Assembly: GCA_963714415.1 (NCBI GenBank)
Contig: CAVQOL010000003.1
Coordinates: 248,001-312,000 of the forward strand
Direction of reading: 5' to 3'
Source of the DNA: JAGXRK01 sp963714415
Lineage (GTDB): Bacteria; Bacteroidota; Ignavibacteria; Ignavibacteriales; Ignavibacteriaceae
DNA: 64,000 bases
A model generated the notes under the pieces. The model saw nothing but the letters and a program-made list of their open reading frames with translations, ran no database searches and had not been told where the DNA came from. Shown here piece after piece: positions 15,758-25,163 of this stretch (within the stretch, counting starts at the first letter, position 1; each line of letters opens with the position of its first letter). Position numbers and translations under genes: made by a program.

Positions 15758-18730
15758 ATGAGCAAAAAACTAATAATCCTTCTTTCACTCTTAATTACAT
15801 CAATCACTTTTTCCCAGACTATATCCGAAAAGTATGACAAAGCAATGGCAGCTTTTCATTCAGAACAATTTGCCCAGGCAAACAGATTGTTTGAAGAATT
15901 TTTTGTCGAATATAAAATTACTGACGAGATGTATGCAAGCGCTAAATATTATTCGGCAGAGGCACTTCTAAAACTCGGGAGAAAAAATGAAGCAGCAATT
16001 GGATTTGAATATATTGTATCAAATTTCTTCTGGACAAACTTTAGATATAAAGCTCTTTATAATTTAGGTTTGATTTATTACGACTCACGAAAGTTTGAAT
16101 TATCCAGAAACAGATTTAGCAAATTGCTTATTGTTTATCCTGAAAGTGAATACACCGGTTCGGCTTTATACTGGATTGGCGAATCTTATGCGGAACAAAA
16201 TAAATTAGATGAAGCTATTAGATTTCTTGAAAATGCAGTTGCCGATAAACGAAATAATAAATTTGCCGACTATTCTATTTACACTTTAGCTACGGTTTAT
16301 GAAAAAGTTGGTGATTATGAAAGTGCTGTTAAGAATTATGATAGATTGCTCACAGAATATCGTAATAGTCCTTTAGCTGTTTCTGCACAAATAAGAATCG
16401 GCATTTGTTATTTCAAGCTTAAAGATTATCAAGCATCAATACTGGAATTAAAGAATCCTATTTTAACAAATCTTCCCGAAGATCTTTACTCTGAAAGTTT
16501 ATATCTTCTTGCATTATCTCATTACCGCGTGCAACAATATGATGATGCGGAGAAAAGTTATAACGAGATTATTCAGAGATTTCCCGGATCGAAACTTTTT
16601 AGAGATGCGCAATATGGATTAGCGTGGACATTATTTCAGCAGAAAAAATATAACGAGGCGTTTCGAGTATTTGATTTTCTTTCTAACGGAAATGATTCTC
16701 TTGCAATTAAATCGTTTTATTGGAAGGGTGAAAGTAAAAGATATGCAGGTCAGAATCAGGAAGCATTTGACATTTATAGAAACTTCCTTGAAAAATATCC
16801 AAATCACGAATTAACGGATGAAGTCCAATATCAGATAGGTGCTTTATACTTTAACAATAAAAATCCGGATTTGGCTTCAAGATATTTAATTACCTCAAGT
16901 GGTGCTCAGGATAAGCTTGTAAGAGCTAAATCACTTACACTTCTAGCTGAAATTGAACTTTCTAAGAAGCAATATGCTTCAGCGAGAAATTATTTTGAAC
17001 CTGTTTTACAAATAAGTGAAATCGATATTAACATTCAGAACAGAGCATTGTTTGGATTAGGTGTCGCATTGTATAACCTTGGAAAATACAGTGAAGCTAT
17101 AGAGAGATTTTTAAAAATAGATTTGAAAGATCCGAAATTTGAAACACAAAAAGTAAATTTCTACCTGGCTGAAAGTTATTTTGCGCTTGGTAATTATAAT
17201 GAAGCAGTTAAAAGATACAACAATGCTTTCAGTGATGATGAAATAATAAATCAGCAGGCTTTATATGGCAAAGCTTACAGTTACTTTAACAGAGGTGATT
17301 ACGAAAATGCTGCTCTTCAGTTTGCGGATTTTGTTAAAAAATATCCTGCAAGCAACCGCTCACTTGACGCCCGTCTTCGTTTAGCTGATAGCTATTACGG
17401 AAGCAAAAACTTTACTCAGGCAAGTAACATCTATCGTGATTTGTTTAAAGCCGGCAGCAAAGATATAGGAACACTTTACGCAAATTATCAATATGCCCAA
17501 GCACTTTATAAATCCGGAAGAGTAAATGAAGCTATTGCGGAGTTCATACAGTTGCAATCGAACTATCCACATTCGGAATATGCTGAAGGATCATTATTTA
17601 CCGTAAGCTGGATTTATTTTCAGCAAGGTAAATTCGATGAAGCAATTTCGCGATATAGAGATGTATTAGTTAAATATCCGAAGACAAGTCTTGAACCAAT
17701 AATTTATTATTCAATAGGAGATGCTTATTTCAATTTAGGGAAATATGACTCAGCAATTGAAAACTATGAAAATGTTATTACAAAATTTCCTACATCGATT
17801 TACATATTCGATGCAGTTAACGGAATTCAATATAGTTATGTTGCAATGGGTGCACCTGAGAGAGCAATTTCTTTTATTGATGAATTTGTAACTAGAAATC
17901 CTAATACCAAAAATGCAGATCAAATTTTCTTTAAAAAAGGAGAAATTCACTACGGTCTCGGACAATATGAAAATGCGCAACGCAGTTACAGAGAATTTGT
18001 TGCAAGATATTCGGGAAGTAGTCTGGTGCCCGATGCTTACTATTGGATTGGGAAAAGCGCCCAAAGTTTAAATCAATTTGAGGAGGCTATTGTTAATTTC
18101 GATAGAGTATTTCGTGATTACAATTCTTCTGAAACTGCTGCTGCTTCTATACTTGAGATTGGTAATATTCATAGAGCTACGGGTAATTATCAGGATGCTG
18201 TTTCTGCATATGATAAAGGAATTAAAGAACTTAATAAATCACCGCGATTGCCTGAGATACTCTTCAATAAAGGTAATACTTTAGTACAGATGGAAAAGTT
18301 CAGTGAAGCTTATGAAGTTTTTGATGAAGTAGCAATGTATTATCCAAACACAATTTTTGCAGACAAATCTAAATTTGAAATGGGATTGATTGAACTTGCT
18401 TTAGGCAGATATACTAATGCTGAAAATTTATTCAGATCACTTGCCGAAAAACGAGGTGATGATTTAGGTGCAAAAGGCCAATATTATCAAGGTCTTTCAT
18501 TATTTGAACAGGGAAAAACTACTGATGCAATATCAGCATTGGTCAGAGTAAGAACTGTTTACTCTACATACGATGAATGGCTTACAAAGTCATATTTACT
18601 TTTAGGTGCCTGTTACGAAAAGTTAAAAGATTTTGAGCAAGCAAAAGAAATGTACCGTGCTGTTGTTCAAAAGCATAAAGGTAATGCGTTCGGGCAGGAA
18701 GCCCAGGAGAAATTGAGGAGATTAAAATGA
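15758..18730 (+). CDS. Large periplasmic tetratricopeptide-repeat protein
   Basis: A 990-residue secreted protein: signal peptide MSKKLIILLSLLITSITFSQ, then about 20 or more TPR/Sel-like units to the end, with typical sequences such as ALYWIGESYAEQNKLDEAI and ASILEIGNIHRATGNYQDAV. Repeats often carry the Y-P spacing of CpoB/YbgF and BamD-type periplasmic TPRs. It heads a six-gene operon with a beta-barrel, a SPOR protein and an ExbB-ExbD-TonB set, and its stop overlaps the next start by 4 bases. By analogy with CpoB beside Tol-Pal it may link envelope energisation to cell-wall or outer-membrane work; this is inference. Confidence 0.85.
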   Translation: MSKKLIILLSLLITSITFSQTISEKYDKAMAAFHSEQFAQANRLFEEFFVEYKITDEMYASAKYYSAEALLKLGRKNEAAIGFEYIVSNFFWTNFRYKALYNLGLIYYDSRKFELSRNRFSKLLIVYPESEYTGSALYWIGESYAEQNKLDEAIRFLENAVADKRNNKFADYSIYTLATVYEKVGDYESAVKNYDRLLTEYRNSPLAVSAQIRIGICYFKLKDYQASILELKNPILTNLPEDLYSESLYLLALSHYRVQQYDDAEKSYNEIIQRFPGSKLFRDAQYGLAWTLFQQKKYNEAFRVFDFLSNGNDSLAIKSFYWKGESKRYAGQNQEAFDIYRNFLEKYPNHELTDEVQYQIGALYFNNKNPDLASRYLITSSGAQDKLVRAKSLTLLAEIELSKKQYASARNYFEPVLQISEIDINIQNRALFGLGVALYNLGKYSEAIERFLKIDLKDPKFETQKVNFYLAESYFALGNYNEAVKRYNNAFSDDEIINQQALYGKAYSYFNRGDYENAALQFADFVKKYPASNRSLDARLRLADSYYGSKNFTQASNIYRDLFKAGSKDIGTLYANYQYAQALYKSGRVNEAIAEFIQLQSNYPHSEYAEGSLFTVSWIYFQQGKFDEAISRYRDVLVKYPKTSLEPIIYYSIGDAYFNLGKYDSAIENYENVITKFPTSIYIFDAVNGIQYSYVAMGAPERAISFIDEFVTRNPNTKNADQIFFKKGEIHYGLGQYENAQRSYREFVARYSGSSLVPDAYYWIGKSAQSLNQFEEAIVNFDRVFRDYNSSETAAASILEIGNIHRATGNYQDAVSAYDKGIKELNKSPRLPEILFNKGNTLVQMEKFSEAYEVFDEVAMYYPNTIFADKSKFEMGLIELALGRYTNAENLFRSLAEKRGDDLGAKGQYYQGLSLFEQGKTTDAISALVRVRTVYSTYDEWLTKSYLLLGACYEKLKDFEQAKEMYRAVVQKHKGNAFGQEAQEKLRRLK

Positions 18731-20334
18731 TTAAGAAAATAATAATTGCTATTGTTTTATTTACTTCTTTGATAATAGCACAGGATGAAACAAGACAAAC
18801 AACAAATGTTGAATTACCTGATTTCGTAATTACAGGAAGAGATATCATCTCTGTAAAAAAAGTTAATAAAATGTCTCCTGATTTTATCAGTACGATTTCG
18901 GATGAATTTTTGCGTCCTACATTTTCACCAGAAGAACTTGAAATTCGCGATTTGTCTAATCCTATCAAGAGCGACTTAAATCTTTTGGATTCAATCAGTT
19001 TCTTCAAAGGAAATATTGAAGCCGGAGCGGGTTTATATACAATGCCCGTACTTAAAGGAACTTATGCACATCCATTTAATAATGGAATTGTTGAAGGTGT
19101 TTTTAGTGGATTTTATAACAGGGCTTATGATATTGAATATAGCGATCGCTACGCATTAAGTTTGGGTGGTAATTTTGTTTACTGGTCAGATATCGATAAT
19201 GATTTCTTACCGGGAACGCAATCTAATATCAGTGCAGATATTGGAACCACATCATTCAAATTATTTACCGCCAATGATCCGCGAACAAAAAGAACTATCA
19301 ATTCAGGAAATCTGCTGGTTGGACTTAGAAATAATTTTGGAAAGAATTTTCAGTTCGGATTTACTTTATCCGATCACGTAACTTCGTTGAGCGAAGAAAA
19401 TTTTAATGATAATTATTTTAGATTAAAAGGTGAAAGTAAAATTGTCGTTTCGGTTGTAAATGTTGGAATAGCAGCTGATTACCAAAAACATTACATAAAG
19501 AACAGCTTTGGTGATAAGCAGGGAAGAGATATATTTATATTCAGACCTGTTGCCGGTTTTCAGTTCACAGAATTAATTAAAGGTGCTTTCGGATTTACGT
19601 TTGCCAATTCAGCAGGAAAAAATTTTAGCGCTCTTTATGCCTCCGTTGGGCTTAAATTAAACAAAAATCTTACCGTATTTGGCGAATATGCTCCAGTTCC
19701 TCAATTGGTAAGTCCAGGTACAATGCTACGTGAGAATGAATACTTCAATGCTGTTGATTATTCGAGCATCTATTATGAAAAATCCGATTATTATGATATT
19801 GCCGTGAAGTATGAATATGGTCCTTATTATCAGATCAATGGTGGATTAAGATATTTTAGTTCAAAAGATTATCCATATTATCTGAACTCCGCAGATACAG
19901 GTAAGTTTGATTTAGGTTATATAAAAATGACCAGTTTTAATCCTTACTTAAATTTACTTTATCATCTAGGTCCGTTCGGAAAATTTTATGGTTCAATTGA
20001 TGTAGCATTTGTTAAGACCAATTTAGATACATTAAATAAATTTGTGTCATATCATCCAGTTCTTAATGTAACCGGAATGTATGGATATCAATTCGCAATG
20101 GGACTAGAAACTCAGGTTAAATTAACTTATCATTCGAAATCTTATGCTGATCTTGAAAATGATTTAGTAATTGATCCTTTTATTGATCTCGGGTTGAATT
20201 TTATTTATACTTTGAAACCAAATTTTGATTTAACATTAAAGCTTAGTAACCTATTAAGTAACTCAAACTACAGATGGTACAATTATAAAGAAATGCCGCT
20301 AAATGTTATTTTTGGAATTAACTATCGTTTATAG
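18727..20334 (+). CDS. Outer-membrane beta-barrel protein of the TPR-Ton operon
   Basis: A 535-residue protein with a signal peptide (ending near LIIAQ). The short motif ELPDFVITGRD follows at about residue 29. The rest is alternating amphipathic beta strands of a barrel, ending in an aromatic-terminated strand (NVIFGINYRL). No TonB plug domain was recognised, so it is not called a TonB-dependent receptor; the ELPDFVITG segment could be a plug or Ton-box remnant. It overlaps the TPR gene and precedes the HU-SPOR gene by 25 bases. No substrate can be suggested. Confidence 0.75.
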   Translation: MIKKIIIAIVLFTSLIIAQDETRQTTNVELPDFVITGRDIISVKKVNKMSPDFISTISDEFLRPTFSPEELEIRDLSNPIKSDLNLLDSISFFKGNIEAGAGLYTMPVLKGTYAHPFNNGIVEGVFSGFYNRAYDIEYSDRYALSLGGNFVYWSDIDNDFLPGTQSNISADIGTTSFKLFTANDPRTKRTINSGNLLVGLRNNFGKNFQFGFTLSDHVTSLSEENFNDNYFRLKGESKIVVSVVNVGIAADYQKHYIKNSFGDKQGRDIFIFRPVAGFQFTELIKGAFGFTFANSAGKNFSALYASVGLKLNKNLTVFGEYAPVPQLVSPGTMLRENEYFNAVDYSSIYYEKSDYYDIAVKYEYGPYYQINGGLRYFSSKDYPYYLNSADTGKFDLGYIKMTSFNPYLNLLYHLGPFGKFYGSIDVAFVKTNLDTLNKFVSYHPVLNVTGMYGYQFAMGLETQVKLTYHSKSYADLENDLVIDPFIDLGLNFIYTLKPNFDLTLKLSNLLSNSNYRWYNYKEMPLNVIFGINYRL

Positions 20335-20359
20335 TTTGTAGAAGATGTAATTTAATTAA

Positions 20360-22132
20360 ATGACCAGAGCAGAATTAATAAGAAAGATCTCAAAACAGTC
20401 AGGAGTTCCTGATTCGGAAACAAAAGTTTTCTTCGAGATTTTTTTAAAAAAACTCGTGGTTTTTTTAAAGACCGGTCAGGCTCTTTTCGTTGATGGATTT
20501 GGTTATTTTTATCTGGTTCAGGGTAAAATCAGTAAATCATTTAGTACAGGTGAAGAAGATGCTCCTGAATATGAAGTGATTGAATTAATTTACTTCTCAA
20601 ATAATCAGGTAAAAGAGAAAACAGAATTTGACGGTTTATTTTTTAATATACCTGTTACGGATGGAGATGAATTTAATTCTGTTGATGCTGCTTTTAGTTT
20701 AAGTTTTGGTAAACCATTAATTCCTTTTAAAGGAATAGTGGAATCAGATTTTTATATTCCTCATACCGGTTCTGAGTTGAGGAGATTAATAGAATCAAAA
20801 GTAGATAAGACAGTTGAAAACTCTGCAATAACAGAGGTTTCTGAATTATTATCTTCAGTTATTGATCTTGATTTAGATATTCTTAACAAGAGTAAATTAA
20901 AACCGGATGAAGAAGCAAGTGGTTTAGTTTTTAAAGATTCTATCTCTGAAAAAGATATTTCAAAACAAATTGAGGAAGAACAAATACTTGATTTAGCTGA
21001 TACAAATGTTTCAGATGAAACATCCAAGGATAGCCGCTCTGCTGTCAGTTGGGATTTTGGAAGCTTCGAAAAGACTAAAACTAAAGAAGAAGAAAAGAAG
21101 TTAGAAGTTCCTGATGACCAAATGAAAGTTGATGATTCAGCTATAATTAAAATTGATTATGATAAGGCTGAATCAAAAGAAAAATTAGCTGAAAAAGAAG
21201 ATGAAGAGAAAAAAGATTCACAAGAAAAATTTGAAAGAGTAAAAACTTTAGATGGAATTATTGATAAAACAATTGAGAGACCGGTTATAACATTTCCAAC
21301 CATACTTTTTGACGAAAGTAATCAGGAGCCTTTAAAAGAAGAACCGGTTAAACTAATATTTGATAAAAAGTCAAGTGAGTTTATTGGGATAGAACCTAAA
21401 CGTAGAACAGTTCGTGAAAAACGCGAAAAAGAAAGAGTTAGGAAACCTGAAAAAACTTCAACTAATAAAACAAAGAGGGATATTCTTTCAATTGAAGAAG
21501 AAAAAGAGAGATTCAGACAGAGACACAAACACAGAAAATCAAGTTCATCTGTTACACCATATATTATGTTAATTGTCTCCATTGGAATTATAGCTTACGG
21601 AATTTATTATTATCTGAATAATATAAAAGGTGCAAGTAAACAACAGGTTCAGGAACCAAAGATTCAATTTAATACTGATAGAATGAATATTGTAGAAAGA
21701 GATTTTGATTTTCCTGTATCTTATCCGTATCCAAAGAGAACAGAAATTTATAAAGATGAATTAAGTATTTTTGATATTAAAAAAGAAGAAGCTGTTTCTA
21801 CGGCGAAAGAAGAACCGGTTAAAATTGTGAAGGTTGAAAAACCTGAAGAAACTCCAGAAGAAATAAGACCTGAGGTCAATAATCAACCGCCTGCTGGAAC
21901 GGTAAAAAAAATTGGTGTAAATTTGTTCCTGTATGGGAATGTTTATATTGTTCAGGTTGCTGCTTTCAGAAGTAATTCAGTAGCAGAAAATGAAGCTGGA
22001 AGATTCAGGAACAAAGGCTATAATGCATTCGTAGAACGCGCTGAAGTTGACGGTGCTATCTGGCACCGGGTTAAGGTTGGCAATTTTACAAATAAAGAAG
22101 AAGCTAAAAAGTTAGCTGTTCAGTTTAAATAA
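20360..22132 (+). CDS. HU-like domain, transmembrane and SPOR domain protein
   Basis: A 590-residue protein with an unusual order. Residues about 1-60 (MTRAELIRKISKQSGV; GQALFVDGFGYFYL) resemble the HU/IHF fold of the bacterial HU-CCDC81 type. A long acidic, lysine/glutamate-rich linker follows. One membrane helix sits at about 397-415 (ITPY-like start, IMLIVSIGIIAYGIYYY). A second linker leads to a C-terminal SPOR domain (about 522-590; YIVQVAAFRSNSVAENEA, VKVGNF). SPOR domains bind denuded septal peptidoglycan. The HU-like part would lie in the cytoplasm, so the protein could tie the division site to DNA or protein partners. It sits between the barrel and exbB. Confidence 0.82.
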   Translation: MTRAELIRKISKQSGVPDSETKVFFEIFLKKLVVFLKTGQALFVDGFGYFYLVQGKISKSFSTGEEDAPEYEVIELIYFSNNQVKEKTEFDGLFFNIPVTDGDEFNSVDAAFSLSFGKPLIPFKGIVESDFYIPHTGSELRRLIESKVDKTVENSAITEVSELLSSVIDLDLDILNKSKLKPDEEASGLVFKDSISEKDISKQIEEEQILDLADTNVSDETSKDSRSAVSWDFGSFEKTKTKEEEKKLEVPDDQMKVDDSAIIKIDYDKAESKEKLAEKEDEEKKDSQEKFERVKTLDGIIDKTIERPVITFPTILFDESNQEPLKEEPVKLIFDKKSSEFIGIEPKRRTVREKREKERVRKPEKTSTNKTKRDILSIEEEKERFRQRHKHRKSSSSVTPYIMLIVSIGIIAYGIYYYLNNIKGASKQQVQEPKIQFNTDRMNIVERDFDFPVSYPYPKRTEIYKDELSIFDIKKEEAVSTAKEEPVKIVKVEKPEETPEEIRPEVNNQPPAGTVKKIGVNLFLYGNVYIVQVAAFRSNSVAENEAGRFRNKGYNAFVERAEVDGAIWHRVKVGNFTNKEEAKKLAVQFK

Positions 22133-22160
22133 TTCTCAGTATATCACATAAAGGTAAAAT

Positions 22161-22817
22161 ATGAATCTATTCGATATATTTCTAAAAGGCGGGTGGCTAA
22201 TGTGGCCGATTTTGATTTGTTCAATAATTGGTCTGGCAGTTGTAATTGATCGTTACACAGTTTTAAGAAAAACCAGAATTAACCTTCCTGCTTTTATGGT
22301 TAGAATAAGAGGTATGATTAAGAAGAAAGATATTTCCGGTGCAATTAGTCATTGTATGCAGGAAAAATCTCCTGTTGCCAACATTGTAAGAAAAGGATTA
22401 AAAAAATACAGACTTGGTCATACAAGAGTTAAAGAAGCTATTGAAAACGCCGGGCGTCAGGAAGTAAGTAAACTTGAGAAAGGATTAACTATTTTAGCTA
22501 CTGTTGCAGGTGTTGCTCCTCTTCTCGGATTTCTTGGAACAGTTACTGGTATGATTCAAGCTTTTATGACAATTGAAGATCTCGCCGGTGCTGCTAATCC
22601 AAGCGATTTAGCTGGAGGTATCTGGGAAGCTTTAACAACAACAGCATTCGGACTTATAGTTGGTATTCCGGCACTTGCATTCTATAACTATTTTCTAAGT
22701 GCAATTAAAAGAACTGTAGAAGATATGGAAACAGTGGCTAATGATGTTATTGATGTGATTCAGGATGAATCAACAGATATTAGCAATATTGATGATGAAG
22801 TAGAAATTGATATATAG
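22161..22817 (+). CDS. exbB: MotA/TolQ/ExbB proton-channel family protein
   Basis: A 218-residue inner-membrane channel subunit that, with the next gene, uses the proton gradient to power a TonB- or TolA-like protein. Features: an N-terminal helix (GWLMWPILICSIIGLAVVIDRY), the cytoplasmic loop with IENAGRQEVSKLEKGLTILATVAGVAPLLGFLGTV, and a third helix LTTTAFGLIVGIPALAFYNYF. The acidic tail is short. TolQ and ExbB cannot be told apart by sequence alone; the downstream TonB-like gene favours ExbB. Confidence 0.9.
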   Translation: MNLFDIFLKGGWLMWPILICSIIGLAVVIDRYTVLRKTRINLPAFMVRIRGMIKKKDISGAISHCMQEKSPVANIVRKGLKKYRLGHTRVKEAIENAGRQEVSKLEKGLTILATVAGVAPLLGFLGTVTGMIQAFMTIEDLAGAANPSDLAGGIWEALTTTAFGLIVGIPALAFYNYFLSAIKRTVEDMETVANDVIDVIQDESTDISNIDDEVEIDI

Positions 22818-22825
22818 GAATTAAT

Positions 22826-23227
22826 ATGAAATTTCAAACATCAAAACAACCAATAAGTATTTTCAGCTATTCATCTTTGACTGATATAGTGATGTTATTA
22901 GTGGTATTCTTTCTTCTCACATCACAATTCGTTATTCAGACAGGAGTAAAAGTTAAGCTGCCTAGTTCAAAGTTGAATGAAAGATCAGAACCGACAATGA
23001 TGATTGTTACTTTAACTTCCGGCGGTGGGGTTTATGTCGGATCAGATGAGGTCGGTATTGATCAGCTAGCATTTAAACTGGGTGAATTAAAAGCTTCTAC
23101 GAACGGTGATAATCTCATTATTCGTTCTGATAAGAGTGTATCAATTGAAATGATAATAAAAGTAATTGATGCTGCAAAAGCCTCGGCAATAGATAAATTC
23201 ACAATCGAAACAGAAAAACAATTATGA
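22826..23227 (+). CDS. exbD: Biopolymer transport protein ExbD/TolR
   Basis: A 133-residue single-pass protein. The membrane helix IVMLLVVFFLLTSQFV is preceded by the conserved Asp (LTDIV, Asp19) that conducts protons in ExbD/TolR. The periplasmic domain ends in VIDAAKASAIDKFTIETE, the usual family pattern. It lies 9 bases after exbB and overlaps the TonB-like start by 4 bases. Confidence 0.92.
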   Translation: MKFQTSKQPISIFSYSSLTDIVMLLVVFFLLTSQFVIQTGVKVKLPSSKLNERSEPTMMIVTLTSGGGVYVGSDEVGIDQLAFKLGELKASTNGDNLIIRSDKSVSIEMIIKVIDAAKASAIDKFTIETEKQL

Positions 23228-23922
23228 ACTACCAGGATATAAAGAAAATCTCCTATTCTGCTTCAGTGTTGTTTCATTCAATCCTGATGGTAATATTCCT
23301 GTTGGTTAATTTAGCCTTTGAATTTCCTGCAAAAGAATATGTTGAATTATCCTTTGGAATATCATCAGAGTTCGGTTCATCAGGCGCGATAGGTGAAAAC
23401 CTAGATAAAACAGAAGAACTAGCACCACCTCAGGAAGAAAATATAACCGAAAATAAAAATCCTGAGGTTAAGGAAGTTAAGCTGCCTGTTGCAAAAAATA
23501 CTCAAGATGATAATATAATTAAACCAGCCGAAAAGGATAAAGAACAAAAAAAGGAAACTAAAACCGAGAGTGTTAAGGAAACTACATCTGATGCTTCAAC
23601 AACCGGTAAGGGAAACCTTGCAAAGGGTGAAGGAAGTTTCGGATTCGATATTGAATGGGGAGGAATGGGAACAAGAAAAATTTACAGCTACTCACTTCCT
23701 TCTTATCCTGAAGGTGTAAATAAAGAAATTGATATCCGTCTTCGTTTTACAATTAAACCGGATGGAACTGTTGGTTCTATTTTCTTATTGACAAAAGCCG
23801 ATACCAAATTGGAAAATGCTGCTATTAATTCTTTATGGCAGTGGAGGTTTGAACCTCTTTCACCAGCACAGCAGCAGGCAGAACAAACTGCAGTTATTGT
23901 GTTCCCTTATCGGTTGCAGTAG
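23224..23922 (+). CDS. TonB-like energy transducer
   Basis: A 232-residue protein with an N-terminal membrane helix (SVLFHSILMVIFLLVNLAF), a long Glu/Lys/Pro-rich periplasmic spacer (about residues 60-150), and a C-terminal TonB/TolA-type domain: VNKEIDIRLRFTIKPDGTVGSIFLL...AAINSLWQWRFEPL. It completes the ExbB-ExbD-TonB set. Because the operon also has a SPOR protein and a CpoB-like TPR, a Tol-like role in envelope constriction is as plausible as nutrient uptake. Its 3' end overlaps a minus-strand gene by 29 bases. Confidence 0.85.
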   Translation: MNYQDIKKISYSASVLFHSILMVIFLLVNLAFEFPAKEYVELSFGISSEFGSSGAIGENLDKTEELAPPQEENITENKNPEVKEVKLPVAKNTQDDNIIKPAEKDKEQKKETKTESVKETTSDASTTGKGNLAKGEGSFGFDIEWGGMGTRKIYSYSLPSYPEGVNKEIDIRLRFTIKPDGTVGSIFLLTKADTKLENAAINSLWQWRFEPLSPAQQQAEQTAVIVFPYRLQ

Positions 23923-24193
23923 AAGTCTCTTTGTAGTAGAATTTGTAGAAGAAGAATTCAGCAATAGTAAGCAGAGTTAGTGAGAAAGTATCTCTGTCAT
24001 AATATATTCCTAACCCTTCCTGCTCCATCACTAACTTTGCAATCAAACCGGAAATTGTCCAACCGACTGCAAAAAGTATCCCTATCAAAACTAGATTAAG
24101 AAAACCAGAGGACAATCCTTCTTCCTGCCATTTCTTCGTGAAGATTACCAGCATAAAAATTAAGTGAAGAAAAAAGATAAACGCGGTTATCAT
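23894..24193 (-). CDS. Small hydrophobic membrane protein of unknown function
   Basis: A 99-residue protein with three probable membrane helices (ITAFIFFLHLIFMLVIF; LVLIGILFAVGWTISGLIA; LLTIAEFFFYKF). I do not recognise the family. It forms a minus-strand series with a second membrane protein and a DUF2085 gene, spaced by a few bases, so these are probably one transcript. Its end overlaps the convergent TonB-like gene. Confidence 0.65.
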   Translation of the reverse strand: MITAFIFFLHLIFMLVIFTKKWQEEGLSSGFLNLVLIGILFAVGWTISGLIAKLVMEQEGLGIYYDRDTFSLTLLTIAEFFFYKFYYKETSTATDKGTQ

Positions 24194-24196
24194 TAA

Positions 24197-24692
24197 TCAA
24201 TCAGTCCTTCTGTTTAATATAGCCATACCAAGCGCACCGCCAATCATTCCAAATATAGAGTTGGAAATAAAATTACTGAAGAAAATCATTATGGCATATA
24301 AAACTGAAAATCCGGTTGTTTGAATATCTGTTGCCATTTGTTTTATTATTTTTAATGACTCATCAAATAATGGTCCCAGGTTCCATTGTCTCATCAGAAC
24401 TTCTGTTTGAGGAAGTGAATAAATTAAATCGTTACTTTTTGTGATGAAGGTTATTAAAAGGTCAAACGAAGTGATGAAAAAAGTGGCAAATAATCCGGTT
24501 AGAAATCCAAACAGCAAAGCTTTTTTAAGAGTTATTTTCTCAAGATTATGATTTATTTTTCTATCAAGCAATAAAGCAATAACAGCCGCACCGGGTACAA
24601 TCAGAGCAACAGCTGAAACTTTTTAACATAGGAATGGTTGTGAGAACTGACGCCGCGAATCCACTTACTAATGATGGAAAGACTTTTTTCAC
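24197..24692 (-). CDS. DUF4199-like membrane protein, frame-disrupted
   Basis: Starts at a GTG (24692) preceded by AAAGGTAAATA and reads KKVFPSLVSGFAASVLTTIPM. The frame then breaks at about 24621; dropping one base yields SFSVALIVPGAAVIALLLDRKI and continues to the end. The joined protein has about 164 residues and four hydrophobic helices. The overall pattern (glycine-rich helices, a soluble loop with two aromatic stretches, final GMIGGALGMAIL) is DUF4199/DUF5671-like, but the family call is tentative. It sits 3 bases upstream of the preceding small membrane protein gene. Confidence 0.6.
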
Positions 24693-24695
24693 TAT

Positions 24696-25163
24696 TTACC
24701 TTTTAGAATATTCAGAAAAAGAATTTTCAATTACAGACAAAATATATATAAACGCAGTTGAACCAAAAAGTACTCCAGTAAATAGTGCAAGTATCAGAGA
24801 ATAATTATAAAAATTGAATAACACTCCTAACACATCAATTAGCATTGGAACACTTGCAATTGTCAAAGGAAGAAGATTTAAACGAAATGTCTTTTTATAG
24901 AAAAGAACTACAAATGACATCAGCAATGCGCCTGTATAAATACCAAGACATCTTGCACAGACAAATAAATGATTTGTATCACACAGAAAAGTTTTAGCTG
25001 GATTCTGATGACAAACTGTGGAATAGAATTGATCAGTTATGAAAAAAAGAAGAGGATTCTCAATATTTAAGCAGGGAATGAATATTCCTGCAGTCCACAA
25101 TAACAGACCGGTAAAAAATATTATTCGTATTCTTTTTATAAAAAAGTCAAAAATCTTTTTCAA
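24696..25163 (-). CDS. DUF2085 family membrane protein
   Basis: A 155-residue membrane protein with the two DUF2085 cysteine motifs: CHQNPAKTF (about residue 51) and CARCLGIYTG (about 69). Four to five membrane helices are evident. The conserved His and Cys pattern suggests metal or haem binding, but the family function is unknown. The gene overlaps the NHL-propeller stop by 4 bases and precedes the DUF4199-like gene by 3 bases. Confidence 0.88.
   Translation of the reverse strand: MKKIFDFFIKRIRIIFFTGLLLWTAGIFIPCLNIENPLLFFITDQFYSTVCHQNPAKTFLCDTNHLFVCARCLGIYTGALLMSFVVLFYKKTFRLNLLPLTIASVPMLIDVLGVLFNFYNYSLILALFTGVLFGSTAFIYILSVIENSFSEYSKR

Noticed and set aside
18727..20334. TonB-dependent receptor
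   Set aside because: No plug domain or full-length receptor size was recognised; called only a beta-barrel protein.
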